Below are positions 11,402 to 21,278 of a DNA stretch of 64,000 nt, in pieces. The notes beneath the pieces are model-generated. The model did no database searches. It had not been told where the DNA came from and worked only from the letters and a program-made list of their open reading frames with translations. Within the stretch, counting starts at the first letter, position 1. The number at the start of each line of letters is the position of its first letter. A program made the position numbers and the translations under genes. Origin of the DNA: Pisolithus tinctorius (taxonomy: Eukaryota > Basidiomycota > Agaricomycetes > Boletales > Pisolithaceae); the NCBI GenBank assembly GCA_024663395.1, contig JANFAH010000032.1:62001-126000 (forward strand), in the 5' to 3' direction.

Positions 11402-12787
11402 ATGGCAACAAAGACTCATTTCCAACCCCCCTGTGGCTGCTCTGCCACCAACCCTGACTCTGCCTCAGCCAGTGGGACTCACTGTGAAACAGCACTAGCT
11501 GCCTTGGGCACCACTAGGTGCTCTCCAAACCCTGTTAGTCCTTTCAGGGGCTTTTCAGCCCAAACATCCAACACTCCTACCCCATGTTGCCCCATTGCCC
11601 CTGTCCCCAGTGGTGACCCTGGGGATGAAGGACCAGACAATGATGACAACAACAACCCTGATGATGATGACCCCAGCAATGGTCCCAGTGATGATGGGCC
11701 TGGTGATGATAATCCAGATGAGAATGATCCAGAGGATGAACTGGACTTCCCAGACCTGGACACCAAACCTGCAGTTGTGGTCTTTGACAGTCTCACAAAG
11801 GCCATCAAGCTGCTGGCCCACAACACTTGCACTGGTCCTGAGTCCTCGAGCAAGACCAAACTGCACAAGCCTGACACCTTTGATGGCACCAACCCCAAGA
11901 AGCTTTGCACCTTCTTCATTCAGTGCAAACTTAATTTCCAAGACTAACCCTGGGCTTTCAGGACTGACCATGCAAAGGTCATCTTCACCCAGTCCTACCT
12001 CAAAGGTATGGCCTTAGAATGGTTTGAGCTGGACTTGCTTGGGGTTGAGGACCCTGATGACTGGCCTCTCTGGATGGACTCCTGGAGGGAGTTTGTCCTA
12101 GAACTACAAACCACCTTTGGCCCCCATGATCTGGTCACTGATGCTGAAAGTCAGCTTGACCATCTACATATGAAGGATACTCAGTGCATAAACAAATATG
12201 TAGTAGACTTCAACTGACTTGCTTTGCAAGTCTGGGACTATGGAGATGGTGCACTGCATCATCATTTCTACTCTGGGCTCCCAGACTGCATCAAAGACAA
12301 AGTATGTTGGGTTGGCAAACCATGGACTCTACATGAGCTATGTCATCTTGCCCAGGAAATAGATGTGTGCTATTGGGAGCACAAGGAAGAAGTCCAACAG
12401 GCAAGTAAGCATCAAGGCTCATCTGCCTCCAGCAATAATAAGCCTGGAGGCTCCAGCAACAACAATCAGCCCAAGAGTAGTCAAGAGAAAGCCAAGACCA
12501 GCAGCAACAACTCCAGATCCTCCCCTAAGCTGGCTTCATCAAAGCTGGGAAACAATAACAGCAATTCATCTAAGCCCAAGCCTAGCAAACTTGGGAAGGA
12601 TGGAAAGCTCACCCCAGAAGAACACAAGCTTTGTATTGAGGGCAACCTCTGCATGTTCTGCAGAGGCCCCAGTCATTTCACTGAAAAATGCCCCAAGAAA
12701 GCCAGAAAGGCCAAGGCTCATGCTGTGGCCACCACCAAGGCCACACTGGCCTCAGGCTTGGGTTCTACCCCCAAGACAAAAAAATAG
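11402..12787 (+). pseudogene. gag polyprotein with CCHC zinc knuckle
   Basis: A single frame of 462 codons interrupted by TAA at 11945 and TGA at 12215. The order is an Asp/Pro/Asn-rich N-terminus (DDNNNPDDDDPSNGP), a capsid-like core (FDGTNPKKLCTFFIQC, then GMALEWFELDLLG and HHHFYSGLP), a Ser/Asn/Lys-rich linker, and the nucleocapsid knuckle CMFCRGPSHFTEKC (CX2CX4HX4C). Gag packages the element RNA. The TGA lies where relatives usually have Arg (CGA to TGA). The frame ends with AAA AAA TAG, the start of a frameshift module into pol. It starts at the ATG just after the 5' LTR. Confidence 0.9.
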
Positions 12788-12825
12788 GTAGCAGCTCCCA
12801 GGACTCTGCACAAACCAGGAGCTGC
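12778..12825 (+). promoter_or_regulatory. putative -1 programmed frameshift signal, gag/pol
   Basis: The heptamer A AAA AAA (12778-12784) is in the gag frame and abuts the gag stop TAG. A 6-nt spacer follows, then GCAGCTCC (12791-12798) pairs perfectly with GGAGCTGC (12818-12825) around a 19-nt loop. Slipping back one base enters the frame that carries protease and reverse transcriptase. Heptamer, spacer length and stem all fit known eukaryotic -1 frameshift sites; use in vivo is inference. Confidence 0.7.
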
Positions 12826-15800
12826 ATTGACTCTGGTTGTGCAAACTTGGAGGCTAGACTCAATGTGTCTGCTCTCTCCAGTCCAAATTTGTTAACTCTG
12901 TACATCACTATAGAAAATCAGGATTTACCTTGGCTTTGTACCCTAGTGGACTCCAGCTCCACTTATTGTTTTATAGATAATCAATTTGCTAATCAACATT
13001 CATTTACCCCTTACTTGGTCCCACCAATCCAACTCTGGCTTTTTGATGGAATGTCTGCATTCACCATAACCCAAGCAATAGATGTCTCAATCTGCTTCAT
13101 GTCCAGAGATGTCACACCAGTAACCCTGTATCTTGCCCCATTAGATTCTGAGTGTATAGTAGTTCTCAGGCATAACTGGCTCACCCAATACAATCCATTG
13201 ATTGACTGGGTATTGAGCAGTATTACTTTTGAGACTCATACACAAGGAATGCTAACCCTGTTGACACCCTTTGTAAGACCAGTCTCCACCAGCCTTCCTG
13301 ACTCCAGTCCTAGTGACCAACCTCGCCTTGCACCATCTGTACTGGTCTCTGACTCCCCAGCTCATACCCCCCTGAAGACCCCTCTTGTTTCCCTAATCAA
13401 TGCAGCTGCCTTTGTGTGCACCTGCAAACTTGAAGGGTCTGTCCAGTTCCAACTTCAGCTTCACCCCTTGGACTCAGTTCAAGCCCAATTGGCCTTGGCT
13501 TCCCCTCCTCCAGCCTTACCCAATGTACCAGAAGAGTACCATGACTTTGCTGATGTATTCAGCAAGGCCAAGGCCTTGGCACTCCTGCTACACTGGGAGT
13601 ATGACCTGAAGATAGAGCTCAAAGAAGGAACAACCCCACCTCTTGGCACCATCTATTCACTGTCCCCAGTTGAGCTGCAAGCTCTCTGGACTTTCATTGA
13701 TGAGAACCTCACCACCAGTTTCATTTGTCTGACCTCTTCCCCCTATGCTGTGCCAGTCCTCTTCATTAACAAGAAGGACAGATCCCTCTGGCTCTGTGTA
13801 GACTTCTGCAGCCTCAACAATATCACTAAGAAAGACTGATACCCACTACCACTCATCTCCAACCTCTTAGACTCACCAAGCTGAGCCAAAATCTATACAA
13901 AGATTGATCTTCAACATGCCTACCATCTTGTCCAGATTGCTCTGGGTGATGAATGGAAGACTGCATTTCAGACTTGGTATGGTTCTTATGAATGGTTAGT
14001 GATGCCTTTTGGCCTCACCAATGCCCCAGCCACTTTCCAATGCTTTGTGAATACCATTTTCATGGACATGTTGGATGTCTGCATGGTCATCTACCTAGAT
14101 GACATTCTAATCTACTCTGGAGATAGGGAGTCTCATAAGCAGCATGTCTGAGAAGTACTCTGCTGGCTTCAGCTTCATGGCCTCTATGTGAAGCTGGAGA
14201 AATGTGAGTTCCACTCAGACTCAGTCAAATACCTTGGTTTCCACCTTTCCCCTGCCAGCCTCATGATGTTGAAGGAAAAAGTCCAGACCATCTGTGATTG
14301 GCCTGAGCCTTGCAAGGTCAAAGACATCCAACCTTTCCTTAGCTTTGCCAACTTTTACCACCATTTTATTTTCAACTACTTGGACATTGTCATACCACTG
14401 ACTTGGCTTACCCACAAGGGTGCTCCTTGGAACTTCTCTAAGGAGTGCCACTGGTCATTCAACAACCTCAAGGCTGCCTTTACTACCATGCCAGTCTTAA
14501 CTCATTTCACCCCCAGGGTCCCCATCACTGTCGAGACCAATGCATCGGACTATGCCATTGCTGGTATTCTATCCATCACCTGTGGTGATGGTCAGATATA
14601 TCCAGTTGCTTTCTACTCCTGGACTCTGACTGCCCTGGAATTGAATTATGACACTCATGACAAGGAATTGCTTGCTATTTTCAAAGCATTCCAGACCTGA
14701 CACCATTACCTTGAGGGCTCAGCCTCACCAGTCAACATTGTTACTGACCACAAGAACCTAGAGTACTTTTCTACCTCTAAGGTACTCACTCACTGTCAAG
14801 CTCACTGGTCTGAATTCCTCTCACAGTTTAATATGATCATCAGGTTCAGGCCTGGTAAGCTCAGGGCTAAGCCCAACACCCTAACTAGACAATGGGACAT
14901 CTACCCAAAGAGGGGAATAGTGGCTATGCCCAAATGAACCTGCAGAACCTGAGACTGGTCTTCACCCAGGAGCAGCTAGCAGTCTCCCTCCATGCAACCT
15001 ACCTTGAGTACCTGGTCTTATGAGCAGTCACCTTAATGGATGTTGAAAAACTCCATAATGATATCCTGACTGCCCTGCCAGATGACCCAGTCTCACAAAT
15101 CTGCTTGCCTGACATGTCTGATCCCCAGTGGTCAGTAGCTGACACCAGTTTCCTTCAGCTTGATGGAAGGATCTACATGCCAGACTCAAATGACCTTCAC
15201 CTTATGGTCTTGCACCTCAAGCATGACCACCCTCTGTCTGGCCACTTTGGCCAGAACCACACACTAGAACTCATATGGCATGAGTATACCTGGCCCAGCC
15301 TCAGGACTTTCATCAAGGACTATGTCCAGTCCTGCACAGCCTGTGCTTGGGCTAAGGTTACCCACCATCAGCCTTACAGCCTCCTCAAGCAACTTCTGGT
15401 GCCAGAGAAACCATGGAATTCCATCTCTATGGATTTCATTGAGCAACTTCTGGCCTCATCCAGCTTCATGGCCATCCTCATTGTAGTTGATTGGCTTTTC
15501 AAGCAGGCCATCTTCATCCCCACACATGACACCATCATGGCCCCAGAGCTTGCCAAGCTTTTCCTACTCCATGTCTTCTCAAAGCACAGAGTGCCAGCCC
15601 ATGTAACCTCAGACTGAGGCTCAGAGTTTGTCTCCCACTTCTTCTGGTCACTCAGTAAGGCCTTAGACATGCATCTACATTTCACTTTGGGCTACCACCC
15701 TGAAGGTGATGGTCAGACCAAATGGACTAACCAGACCCTGGAACAATACCTCTGAGTGTACTGCAACTACCGGCAGGACAATTGGGCCAACCTACTACCT

Positions 15801-16514
15801 CTGGCCAAGTTTGCTTACAACAATGCCCCTAGCACTACCACCAGTGTCTCACCATTCTTTGCTAATAAGGACTACCACCCTAACATCTCAGTATACCCAG
15901 AGTGTGATCTCACCTCTGCTTGGGCTCATGATTATGCAGTAGACCTGGACTCACTGCACCAGTACCTATGCAAGGAGATGACTCTCACACAACAGCACTA
16001 TCAAGGACCAGCTGATGCCAAACACATGCCAGCCCTGGACTTCAAGGTTGGTGACCAAGTATATGTCAAAGCCAAGTACTTCTGGTCAACCTGGCCTTCC
16101 AAGAAGCTCTTGGAGATGAACCTTGGACCATATCTGGTCATAGCTCAGGCCAGTACCCACTCGTTCACACTGCACCTGCCAGACTCAATGTGTGCAGTGC
16201 ATCCAGTCTTTCATGTCTCCCAGCTTGAGCCAGCCATCCCTAATACCATCCTGAACCAGACTCAACCACCACCTCCACCAGTTGAAGTTGATGGTGAACT
16301 AGAGTTTGAGGTAGCAGAAATCATTGACTCCAAGGTCAACTGGCATCACCAGTGTTGGCTTCAGTATCTAGTCTGGTGGTCCAGCTACAAAGGGACCAAC
16401 AAGGAAACCACTTGGGTACTTGCTACCAAGCTTGACAATGCCTCTGAACTCATACAAGAGTTCCATTCCCACTACCCCACTAAACCCAGTGTCATAACTG
16501 TGCATTCACTCTAG
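12785..16514 (+). pseudogene. pol polyprotein: protease, RT, RNase H, integrase, chromodomain
   Basis: Protease: LVDSSSTYCFID (about 12945), with DSS in place of the usual DSG/DTG, and about 13165 VVLRHNWL. Reverse transcriptase: [27 protein letters not shown], and the catalytic YLDD at 14092-14103. RNase H about 14510-14800 ([22 protein letters not shown]). Integrase: HxxC zinc region (about 15210-15350), SMDFIEQL, VTSD-GSEF, then VHPVFHVSQLEP. The chromodomain-like end has LVWWSSYKGTNKETTWV (about 16370). TGA stops interrupt at 13837, 13882, 14149, 14698, 15021, 15615 and 15753; the frame shifts by one within GGGG at 14912-14915. Nonfunctional. Confidence 0.92.
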
Positions 16515-16829
16515 GTCCTTACTCACTCCACACCCTCTTCTGCTGGTCATTCGCTCACTCCACACCAACTCTGCCCGACTTCTGTCAGTTACAAACCATC
16601 TCCACTCCAACTGCTGTCAGACTTGTGTTGCTCTCCTACTGGACTGAGTGGACCATTCTCTGAGGGGTCATGTGACTACCTTCAGACTTCTCCCTGACAG
16701 CATGCACACCACATGGTTCAGCACCTGGACTGTTTCCTTTTCTGGGTGTTCTGTGTTACCTGTTCATGTGTCCTCCATTTACCCTTCATTCATCATCCAG
16801 GAGGTTTTACTTGAAATTTTATGAGTCTC

Positions 16830-17050
16830 TGTATGTCAGTTCCGATTCCAGTTACTGTACCTCTGTAACAGTATAAAAGCATGTATCGTACTCTGCTGTT
16901 TTTCAGTATGAATATCAACTTAGTTCCTACTCCTTCTGTCTCTGACCTCTGTCTGTCAGAGTTATCTCCAACTCTCCATCTGTACTCTCCCTCTGAAATA
17001 TGAGGGCTGAGATTGTGCAAGGGGGTTGCACATGAGCTAAACCCAATGCC
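16830..17050 (+). repeat. LTR-like segment between pol and antisense gene
   Basis: Contains AGTATAAAAGC, CAGTATGAATATCAACTTAGTTC and GTGCAAGGGGGTTGCACATGAGCTAA. These follow the same order and wording as the 3' half of the LTRs at 8936 and 27335 (CAGTCTGAATATCAA...TTAGTTC or TAGTTC; CAAGGGTCTA.CACA.GAGCTAAGACC). It could be a captured LTR fragment of another family or an internal promoter. Ends and target duplication not found. The rest of 16515-17401 holds no gene. Confidence 0.4.
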
Positions 17051-17401
17051 CTCACTCCACTCCACCTTTGTCTTGGCAGTCTTTGTTCCTGCCAACACTC
17101 TGCTAGTCAGAGTTCTGCTTCCCTGTGTTGGACTTGCTTCTGAACCACTCTCTAGACCTTATATAGCATCAGAGTTGGTCGGAGTAGGCCCAGACTTGAC
17201 ACCCAGCCCTTTCCAATGAGGACCAGCTTCAACTGGCCTCAGTTTCTGTTCTGTTCTCTATCAGTATATAGCTTCCTTTGATTCCCTACTTACCTTGTTC
17301 CCTTCTTTTTTCTTGTTCTCTCTCACTCTGTTGTACAAGACTGAGACTGGACACTGGACCTATGACACTGACAAAGGAAACAGGCCACTACACTATGGTG
17401 G

Positions 17402-18469
17402 CTACTCAGCCATGGGCTCATCTTCCCCCTTGGCCTCCTCTTCCTCACCCTTGGCCTGCAGCCACTCTGCTTCCTTGTGCAGCTCAGATGAGCCTGAGTC
17501 TGAGGGGGTGACTGCCACCCCAAAGCTGTAAGACTCATTGATTATGGCCTTGAGTGCATCAGCAATGCAGCCTGAGTTCTCTACTGCAGCCTCTTGGACT
17601 TTGAAAAGGCCCACCAAGTTGTTGACAATGAGCCCTGCAATGTCAATAAGCTGCTCAAGCTTGTCTTCCAAGCCCAAGAATTCCCCTGCCACGGCCTTCC
17701 TAGCCCTGCTCCCACCAGCCTCCAGCTTGTCAATGTCCAACACCTCAACCAGTTTCAACTTCACCCACTTCTTCTGGCTTGGCCCAGGCTCAGGTGTCTC
17801 ATCATCAGCCTTCCTCTTTTTCCCCTTGTCGACCTTGGGAGTGGCCTTAGGACTGGCCTGAGTGTCCTTCCCATCCCTGGGCCACTGGCACTTGCCTTTG
17901 GACTGGTTGCAGTGCATGCAGGCAACCCACTTCTTGTTGCTGTCCACAAGGAACTCACAGACAACTTTGGCCTGGGCACAGTGAGTACAACTAAAAAGGA
18001 GGTTAAAAGAAAAACATGCACCAGGCCATAAAAATACTCACCCAGGGTCCATTACCACCCTCTTCACCTCACCCCCAGCCTCACCACTAGTGCCCCCAGC
18101 ACTGGCCTCATCACCCTTGCCAGCCTCAGCCTTGCACTTGTGCTTGGCCTCCCACCTCTCCTCCTCTTCACATGCTCTCTTCTCCTCAGCCTCCCTCTCT
18201 GCTCACTTGGCCTTGACTCTCTCCCTTTCTGCCCTCTTGGCCTCAATCTGCTCCCTCTCTGCTCTCTCAGCCTCCAGCCACACCTGCTCTTCCTGCTGGG
18301 CTTGTTCAGCTGCCTTTCATCTCTTCCTTTCCTTTGACTTGGCTTTCATCACCTCTTCCTCATTGTCAGTGTCATACCTAATTTCATCATTGGGTACTTG
18401 GGTCCAGTCAACGATGGCACAGCCCTCATTGTTGTTATTGGCAGCAACAATTGGTCTTGAGTCAGACAT
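17402..18469 (-). pseudogene. antisense retrotransposon gene, Zn2Cys6-like zinc-cluster protein
   Basis: Runs against the element's own genes, between pol and the 3' LTR. Start ATG at 18469 (MSDSRPIVAANNNNEG); one intron 17991-18041 (51 bp, GTGAGT...TTTTAG) that joins in frame. Order: acidic start, long Glu/Lys/Arg/Ala helix likely to be a coiled coil, then after the intron CTHCAQAKVVC and CMHCNQSKGKC. Spacing is CX2CX6C-X12-CX2CX6C, that of the fungal binuclear zinc cluster. A basic nuclear-signal-like KGKKRKADDE, a GPSQKK stretch, and a helical C-terminus to 17402 follow. Two in-frame TGAs (18317, 18203) sit where CGA is expected. Similar antisense proteins are frequent as hypothetical proteins in agaricomycete genomes; function unknown, DNA binding is inference. 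Confidence 0.8.
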
Positions 18470-18576
18470 GATGAAGAAGATGTGAATGAAAGATGCAAAG
18501 GGCTTAGCAGGCCACAAGTACCAGTTTTTCAAACTCAGCCTACCACTCTTGCAGGGGTCTCATGGGTTCAACCCCT

Positions 18577-18587
18577 AAGAGGGGGAT
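18577..18587 (+). promoter_or_regulatory. polypurine tract of element 1
   Basis: AAGAGGGGGA immediately upstream of the 3' LTR, where plus-strand DNA synthesis of LTR elements is primed. Confidence 0.8.
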
Positions 18588-18589
18588 AC

Positions 18590-19114
18590 TGTCATAGTCA
18601 TGTCTTGACCCTGGCCAGACTTGGCCTCATATTCATTCAGTCCAGCCTCAGCCTTGCCAATCCCTTATCCCCAGATGTCCTAGCATGGTGAACACTGCTT
18701 TGCAGTGCATGTCACTTTGGTTAAGCCCTGCCTGGTCTTGTCCCCAGTTCACCCTGTCCCAGTCTCTGTTACCTTAGTCATACCTTACTAATACTTGTCT
18801 TACCAATCATCTTAGCAATCTTTGCAAGACCAGCATTACTGGTCTCCATACTATAGATACTTCTAGTATATAAACTCTTAGATACTCAGCCTGTAGTCTC
18901 TAGTCTGAAATCAACTAAGTTACTCTGATAACCCCACCTTGGCCTTGGACTCAGACTGAGACCTATGCAAGGGAATAGCACTGTAACCTCAGTCACTAAG
19001 TCCAATCAGTCCACCCCTCTGTACCTCTGCTACACCCCTGACCCTGACCCCCCTCAGCCTCACACCTGCTTCAGTCTCTGGTCTGGACTCAACCCAGACA
19101 TCACGAACTTGACA
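18590..19114 (+). repeat. 3' LTR of element 1
   Basis: 525 bp, TGTCATAGTC...CTTGACA, followed by GAATC. Same length as the 5' LTR with no indel evident. The next 737 bases (19115-19851) hold no supported gene, only a Pro/Leu-rich ORF without features. Confidence 0.95.
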
Positions 19115-19851
19115 GAATCTAGGTTGCTGTATTAGCTAGGTGTGTCTATTCCCTTGTATGCTAGGTAGCTATTGGTCTTTGGATTGCTGGTATCACTGGT
19201 GTGACTTACTCTGGTGCTATGGGTTGCTTGGATGCTGGCCACTACTTTGGGCAAGTCTGGTGTATTCTACTCTGGCACTATGAGTTGCTAGGATGCTTGA
19301 CATTGCTTTGGACTAATATGGAATTGTGCAAATACTATGGGCAGCTATGAGTTACTAACACACTTTGTGTTTTGCTGATGTCTTCATCAGGAGCACCCCC
19401 AACCCTCAGCACTCATCTTTGAGTGTTGTAGCTCACAAAAACCCACCCAAATAAGGCCCTCTGCCATCTAGGAACCACATAGGCACACCACCACTCACTT
19501 TCATTGTCTTTTGTGTTGGTTTTGGTTGGTTTTCACCACTGAACCACACTTTGATTCACACTGCACCTTGCTCTTCAGTTCCCCATTTTCTGTTGTGCTT
19601 GGGTTTCCTGCTCCCAGCACTCAGCCTCCAGCCACTCCTACTCTCACTTCTCAGCCTCCAACTGCTCCTGCTCTCATTTTTCAGCCTCCAGCCACCCCTG
19701 CTCTTGATGTTTGGCCACTACCCACTCCCTTTCACACTGCTCTGCCTCCAGCTGTGTGGCCTCTTCCCTCAATGCCTTATGCCACTTATGCTTGGCCATC
19801 TTTGCCCAGATGTCAGCCTCCTCATCATTGCTAGTGATCTGGAGCTCAGGC

Positions 19852-20304
19852 TGTTATACTTGACCAAAGTCAAGACATAGGGAGAGCTCAAATGCAGATT
19901 ATGGGTTTCTACTGAGCAACAGCTGCAGTAACCTTCATAAACAATGAAGGATTTGGTCAATGCTGGTAAGAGTGGTCTCTGTTAGAGACACTGAGGGCAA
20001 AGTTCTGAGAGAATGCTGCATATAATTGAGCAGCTCAAGTTTGGGTTTCCAGGACTTGAGCCAGCAGGCTAAATACTACAAGGAAACAGACCATGAGGTG
20101 TCCACATGTAATGAGGTAACTACGCTATTGGTTGAGCAATAGCAACACATGTCCTAAGCATGTGACAAGTCTGTATTGCTAGTGGTGGAAACAGTGAGCT
20201 GTTGGATCAGAGAGAAGACAGCTCTAAAAGGAAAGGTAGTCCAATGGGTCAAACACCAGGTAAATGTAGAGGGACAAAAGGAAAAACAAGGGTAAAACAT
20301 AACA
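19852..20304 (-). repeat. 3' LTR of element 2
   Basis: 453 bp, TGTTATACTTGACC...CATAACA on the plus strand, preceded by CAGGC. Differs from its partner at 26417-26869 almost only by reciprocal TG/CA pairs. Confidence 0.95.
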
Positions 20305-20307
20305 TTA

Positions 20308-20317
20308 CCCCCTTTCT
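20308..20317 (-). promoter_or_regulatory. polypurine tract of element 2
   Basis: On the minus strand AGAAAGGGGG lies just inside the 3' LTR, the standard plus-strand priming position and proof of the element's orientation. Confidence 0.75.
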
Positions 20318-20341
20318 AAGCACTGAAGTCCCCAACTTCAA

Positions 20342-21077
20342 CTATTCTCTGTAAGGTTCCCTGGTGATGTTGCTGATGGTGGAATTGTCAAAGTCAAAGT
20401 TATTGTCATACAAATCATCATCCTTGCTCCCAACAAGGGTATGATCATCTACCAACCTGGGGGTGGCAATTCTTTCCTGTAACAGATGTTGAGGACATAT
20501 GGATGGACACTGAGCCTGAGTATGTCCAGGATGTGTAGCATGACAAAGAGGGCATTCATAGAGTCCACAGTTTACACAGATATGTCTGAGATGGTGACAG
20601 ATGTAACATGCTTGATGGTAGCATGGGTCAGACAGGGTAAGAGGGCGATCAGTCTCAGTAAGTGCATTCAGCATGGGAGATGGTGGTAGTTCAGCAAGGG
20701 TTTTGACAACATTTAAAGTGTAGTTGAGTTCAGCTCTAGAGATGCCAAAGGCAGTCTCTGGGTCAATGACAGATGGAGATGAGGAGCCATGGGACTTGCA
20801 TGGTTGGGGATTGGGGGCCTGACAGGCAGCAGGCATGAGGTCTGTCAGCTCTTCAGAGAGAGTGAGATGATTGGGAGGATGATGGTGATGATGCTGGGGG
20901 AGAGGACAACACAGAAGAAACTGGGGGAGAGGTTGCAGTTGAGGGTCTTCTAGACCCAGGAGGGGGAGGAGCGATCAACATGGGGTACTGACAGATGTTA
21001 TAAATGAGGTCAGCACCTCTGAGGATGTCAAAAAGTTTTAAGAGTAGGGGAACCTGCTCATAAGTGATCTTGTTCAA
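20342..21077 (-). pseudogene. accessory Cys/His-rich ORF downstream of pol in element 2
   Basis: Two overlapping minus frames (20853-21077 and 20342-20836, the latter open upstream to about 20900) in the same sense as the element but after the chromodomain. The first part is Pro/Ser-rich (APPPPGSRRPSTATSPPV). The second carries CYHQACYICHHLRHICVNC, then CPLCHATHPGHTQAQC, two linked CCHC/CXXC-type zinc ligands. A short acidic C-terminus DDDLYDNNFDFD follows. A frame change about 20850 suggests one indel or a short intron. It is not a standard gag or pol domain. It could bind nucleic acid like a nucleocapsid knuckle; role unknown. Confidence 0.6.
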
Positions 21078-21278
21078 GATGGTTCATGCAGGGGACAGGA
21101 GGGGGCTCTGTCAGTTCACATAGCAAGACAGTTCCTTGAGCCAAAGGGCTTGGATAGTAGCATGATATACCAAGTCTAGAGGAGAGTTCTCATTGACTTC
21201 ATGGTAAACAGTGCTGACAATGGCAGGGTTGGCAATGAAGAGCCAATAAGAAGCGATCATCTGATTGTTAGCAGGTTG

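Larger units (their letters stand above)
10839..19114 (+). mobile_element. complete Ty3-type chromodomain LTR retrotransposon, decayed
   Basis: An 8276-bp element bounded by two 525-bp LTRs and an exact 5-bp target duplication GAATC (10834-10838 and 19115-19119). Order is 5' LTR, gag with zinc knuckle, protease, reverse transcriptase, RNase H, integrase and chromodomain, the Ty3/chromovirus order. An about 0.9-kb spacer, an antisense gene, a polypurine tract and the 3' LTR follow. Stops and one frameshift make it non-autonomous. It is almost CpG-free; for example I see no CpG in 12001-12600. Chromodomain integrases are known to direct insertion to heterochromatin, which fits the nested island. 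Confidence 0.95.

Noticed and set aside
11479..12017. Several ORFs of 130-150 codons overlapping gag on both strands
   Set aside because: The plus frame at 11402 has the gag order and knuckle; the others are shadows caused by GAT/GAC repeats.
19511..19880. Pro/Leu-rich ORFs between the two retrotransposons
   Set aside because: Low complexity from an imperfect CAGCCTCCA repeat; no domain and no partner exon.
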